From Faecousia sp. (GTDB lineage Bacteria > Bacillota > Clostridia > Oscillospirales > Oscillospiraceae), in contig JARHYV010000314.1 of NCBI GenBank assembly GCA_029258495.1, positions 1 to 6,362 on the forward strand: 6,362 nucleotides of DNA, in the 5' to 3' direction. Under the pieces are notes generated by a model. The model searched no databases. It was not told the DNA's origin and saw nothing but the letters and a program-made list of their open reading frames with translations. Shown here in pieces: positions 4,626 to 6,362 of this stretch. The position numbers were made by a program, and so were the translations under genes. Every line of letters starts with the position of its first letter. Within the stretch, counting starts at the first letter, position 1.

Positions 4626-5777
4626 TCAGGGGCGTGCCATGGCAACCATTCCCAACAGCTCCAGAAACACATCCGGAAAATCCTTTCGCTGAACGGTTTC
4701 TTCGGCGACCAACGGAATGCGCAGCAGGATCTCATCAGCTGATTTTATACACAATTCCCCCAACTGCATCCCTTTTTCAATGGGTGCTGACACTTCCGGC
4801 AGAAGGGTCAGCTCGTGGGTGATCCCGGCTGCATCGCCCTTTTTGACCAAAAGATTTGTATTGCCCCGGGCTACTGCATGTACCTGAGGGGATTTTCCCA
4901 GTTTGATAGGAATATTGGCATCCTCGGGAACGGGACTTTCGTATAGGGTATAGGTTGCAAAGCCATAATCCAACAGCTGACGGCAGGTGGTAAAGCGGTC
5001 TGCTGAGGTTTCGCAGCCCATGACTACGGCAATCAGCTCCATGCCGTCGCGCATAGCAGAGGCGGACAGACAGTAGCCGGCTCCGGAGGTAAATCCTGTT
5101 TTTAATCCGGTTGCCCCGGGATAGAACCGGATCAGCTTGTTGGTATTGCTCAGCCCGAATGCGCCGTCCCGGACAGAGTCCATCCAGATGGTGGTAAATT
5201 TTTTGATGTCAGGATGCTTGGTGAGCAGTTCTCTGGACATAAGCGCAATATCGTTGGCACTGGTTCGATGTTCCTTAGCCTCCGGCCCGTCATCCAGTCC
5301 GGTACAGTTGACGAAATGGGTGTCCTGCATGCCCAGTGCCTGCGCCTTGTCGTTCATCTTCTGCACAAATGCCGTTTCTGTGCCTGCCAGATGCTCCGCC
5401 ATGGCACAGGCGCAGTCGTTGGCGGAGGAAACGGCGATGGATTTTACCATTTCCTCGACGCTCATGGTTTCGCCGACCTTCAGGTAGACTTGACTGCCGC
5501 CCTTGGCAGCGGCTGCCTCGGAGGCTGTGACGCGATCCGTCCATTGCAGCGCGCCGGAGTCGATTGCCTCCATGGTAAGCAGCAGGGTCATGATTTTTGT
5601 GACACTGGCGGGAGCAAGACGCTCATGCTCATTGCGGCATTGCATGACGGTTCCGGTTGCGGCATCCATCAGCAGATAGGATTTTCCGGAATATTCAGCC
5701 TCTTGAGCGAGTGCCACACAAGGCAGCACAGAGAGGGTCATCAGTATCGTAAGAATCACACATCCAAGACGCTTCAA
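4626..5777 (-). CDS. dacF: Secreted D-alanyl-D-alanine carboxypeptidase (PBP5/DacF type, S11)
   Basis: The enzyme trims the terminal D-Ala from peptidoglycan pentapeptides outside the membrane, limiting cross-linking. The 383 residues start with a clear signal peptide: MKR, a hydrophobic core (VILTILMTLSVL) and a likely signal-peptidase I site after ALA at 22-24. Catalytic motifs of family S11 are complete: SVTK at 58-61 (nucleophile S58, K61), SAN at 118-120 and KTG at 226-228. A PBP5-type C-terminal beta domain follows from about 280, then a short amphipathic end (FPDVFLELLGMVAMA) that may be the membrane anchor, shorter than in E. coli PBP5. The frame can start at ATG 5807, but that start has no properly spaced RBS, whereas AGGAGGG (5792-5786) sits 8 nt before TTG 5777-5775, which also gives a textbook signal peptide. 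DacF or DacB-like assignment within S11 is uncertain. It is divergent from a SpoIIQ-like gene. No good terminator follows it, so some read-through into msmX is possible. Confidence 0.94.
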   Translation of the reverse strand: MKRLGCVILTILMTLSVLPCVALAQEAEYSGKSYLLMDAATGTVMQCRNEHERLAPASVTKIMTLLLTMEAIDSGALQWTDRVTASEAAAAKGGSQVYLKVGETMSVEEMVKSIAVSSANDCACAMAEHLAGTETAFVQKMNDKAQALGMQDTHFVNCTGLDDGPEAKEHRTSANDIALMSRELLTKHPDIKKFTTIWMDSVRDGAFGLSNTNKLIRFYPGATGLKTGFTSGAGYCLSASAMRDGMELIAVVMGCETSADRFTTCRQLLDYGFATYTLYESPVPEDANIPIKLGKSPQVHAVARGNTNLLVKKGDAAGITHELTLLPEVSAPIEKGMQLGELCIKSADEILLRIPLVAEETVQRKDFPDVFLELLGMVAMARP

Positions 5778-5785
5778 TGGTAGAT

Positions 5786-5792
5786 CCCTCCT
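5786..5792 (-). promoter_or_regulatory. Carboxypeptidase ribosome binding site (decides a TTG start)
   Basis: AGGAGGG on the minus strand, 8 nt before TTG 5777-5775. It lies inside the coding part of the longer ATG 5807 frame, so it argues strongly for the shorter protein beginning MKRLGC. Confidence 0.85.
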
Positions 5793-5827
5793 CGATATGG
5801 TTGCCATATCCTATGAGCAGCCTTTGC

Positions 5828-5833
5828 AATATA
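5828..5833 (-). promoter_or_regulatory. Candidate -10 element for the carboxypeptidase gene
   Basis: TATATT (5 of 6) on the minus strand, about 35 nt before the RBS. The -35 region at 17 nt (AAATTT) is a poor match and consists of A/T runs that may act as an UP-like or curved element. Spacing to the RBS is right for a short leader. Confidence 0.4.
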
Positions 5834-5844
5834 GTCCGAAAAAA

Positions 5845-5873
5845 TTGAAAAAATTTTTATATCTGGGTTTAAC
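5845..5873 (+). promoter_or_regulatory. Candidate sigma-A promoter for the M23 gene
   Basis: TTGAAA (5845-5850, 5 of 6) and TTTAAC (5868-5873, 4 of 6) are separated by 17 nt on the plus strand. The start point would fall near 5880, leaving about 35 nt of leader with the RBS. It competes with the sporulation-type promoter reading at 5867-5894. Confidence 0.4.
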
Positions 5874-5894
5874 TGGAAAGAAACTGGCAATACT
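5867..5894 (+). promoter_or_regulatory. Possible sigma-F/sigma-G-like promoter for the M23 gene
   Basis: GGCAATACT (5886-5894) fits the forespore -10 pattern GGnnAnAnT known from Bacillus, and GTTTA (5867-5871) resembles the GTATA -35, with a 14-nt gap that is a little short. The start point would almost touch the RBS at 5902, which weakens the call. It is listed because B. subtilis spoIIQ is a sigma-F gene. Confidence 0.3.
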
Positions 5895-5914
5895 TGACCT
5901 CGGAGGTGCTTAAT

Positions 5915-6362
5915 ATGAGCGACAAAAACAACAGTCGACATCTCAGCGGCAAGGGCTATTACATCGCCCTGATCCTGTGCGCTGCGGCGATCGGGATCGC
6001 TGGCTATGTATATTACAACAATGCCGCAGAAGTTGACTCGCTGCAAAGTGCAAACACGCCTGTGATCGCAACAGATGCAGCAAAAAAATCAGACCAGACA
6101 GCCCCGAGCAAGCCGACGGCAGAAACCAAATCGACAGAGCCTGCAAGCAAGCCTACCGTGGGGAAGATCTCTGCGTGCATGCCTGTTGAGGGCGAGATCC
6201 TGGCGGAATATGCCATGGAATGTCTGGGATACAATCAGACGACCAGAGATTGGCGTGTCCACAACGGTGTGGATATTGCCGCAGATGCAGGGACGCAAGT
6301 CCATGCCGCTGCCGACGGGAAGGTGTATACCGTCTATGAGGATGATCAGATGGGGCATACCG
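5915..6362 (+). CDS. spoIIQ: Membrane-anchored M23 (LytM) peptidase, SpoIIQ-like, 5' part
   Basis: The first 149 codons are present and the gene runs off the right edge. GGAGG at 5902-5906 is 8 nt before ATG 5915, so the start is secure. A short basic cytoplasmic head (MSDKNNSRHLSGKG) leads into one membrane segment at about 15-34, then a Lys/Ala/Ser/Thr/Pro-rich linker to about 84. The LytM domain begins at MPVEGEILAEYA (89-100) and contains DWRVHNGVDIAA (112-123), which holds the first zinc-ligand motif H116-x3-D120. The HxH ligand motif would lie beyond the window, so catalytic competence cannot be judged. Single-pass topology, the short linker and the 'PVxGEI..YA...L.Y..T..DWR.H.G.DI' pattern match SpoIIQ of clostridia. 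SpoIIQ is a forespore membrane protein that docks SpoIIIAH across the intermembrane space during engulfment. A non-sporulation M23 endopeptidase with the same layout is the alternative. It is divergent from a carboxypeptidase gene. Confidence 0.8.
   Translation, partial: MSDKNNSRHLSGKGYYIALILCAAAIGIAGYVYYNNAAEVDSLQSANTPVIATDAAKKSDQTAPSKPTAETKSTEPASKPTVGKISACMPVEGEILAEYAMECLGYNQTTRDWRVHNGVDIAADAGTQVHAAADGKVYTVYEDDQMGHT

Noticed and set aside
5290..5783. Several 64-189 codon frames opposite or within the carboxypeptidase gene
   Set aside because: All are overlapping frames of a gene with complete S11 motifs and a signal peptide; none has independent support.
5943..6358. Minus-strand frames of 67-90 codons at the right edge
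   Set aside because: They lie opposite the M23 gene, which has a strong RBS, a membrane segment and a zinc-ligand motif, and they show no family pattern.
1..6362. CRISPR array, tRNA, rRNA or insertion sequence
   Set aside because: No regularly spaced direct repeats, cloverleaf, rRNA-like segment, transposase motif or terminal inverted repeats with target duplications were seen.

Overview
The window looks like a chromosomal segment of a spore-forming, anaerobic gut or rumen Firmicute, most likely Ruminococcaceae/Oscillospiraceae. This rests on strong AGGAGG-type ribosome binding sites, roughly balanced GC in the genes with AT-rich spacers, clostridial-style protein sequences (GlgP, a sugar-ABC ATPase with a lysine-rich insert, DacF-type carboxypeptidase) and a SpoIIQ-like M23 protein. 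The family-level placement is inferred from protein style only; no search was run.

Layout. (1) 1-318, plus strand: the 3' end of a small protein resembling the N-terminal domain of phage DNA-circularisation/tail proteins, so the left edge may be the end of a prophage or tailocin module. (2) 328-370: a long hairpin terminator shared by this gene and the convergent glgP. (3) 374-2707, minus: glycogen phosphorylase. (4) 2708-3119: about 410 bp of AT-rich spacer with candidate glgP promoters and a small dyad, but no convincing gene. (5) 3120-3150: intrinsic terminator of the next gene. (6) 3163-4359, minus: MsmX/UgpC-type ATPase for carbohydrate importers. (7) 4360-4625: a structured leader with a promoter, hairpins and a 33-codon upstream ORF behind a perfect Shine-Dalgarno. 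(8) 4626-5777, minus: secreted D-Ala-D-Ala carboxypeptidase. (9) 5778-5914: divergent promoter region. (10) 5915 to the right edge, plus: membrane-anchored M23 (LytM) protein, SpoIIQ-like, cut by the window end.

The genes form two functional pairs. The ATPase would energise uptake of oligosaccharides, and GlgP phosphorolyses alpha-1,4-glucans to glucose-1-phosphate, so both serve alpha-glucan use; they are tandem but separated by a terminator. The carboxypeptidase and the M23 protein are divergently transcribed and both act on peptidoglycan, possibly during sporulation.

Most of the window is ordinary housekeeping DNA. I did not find a clearly new multi-gene system. The most interesting signal is the leader of the ATPase gene. 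There a well-initiated short ORF ends inside a hairpin that directly abuts the ATPase Shine-Dalgarno, an arrangement expected for translational coupling or leader-peptide control. Three start codons are chosen from ribosome binding sites: ATG 2707 for glgP, TTG 5777 for the carboxypeptidase and TTG 4477 for the leader ORF.
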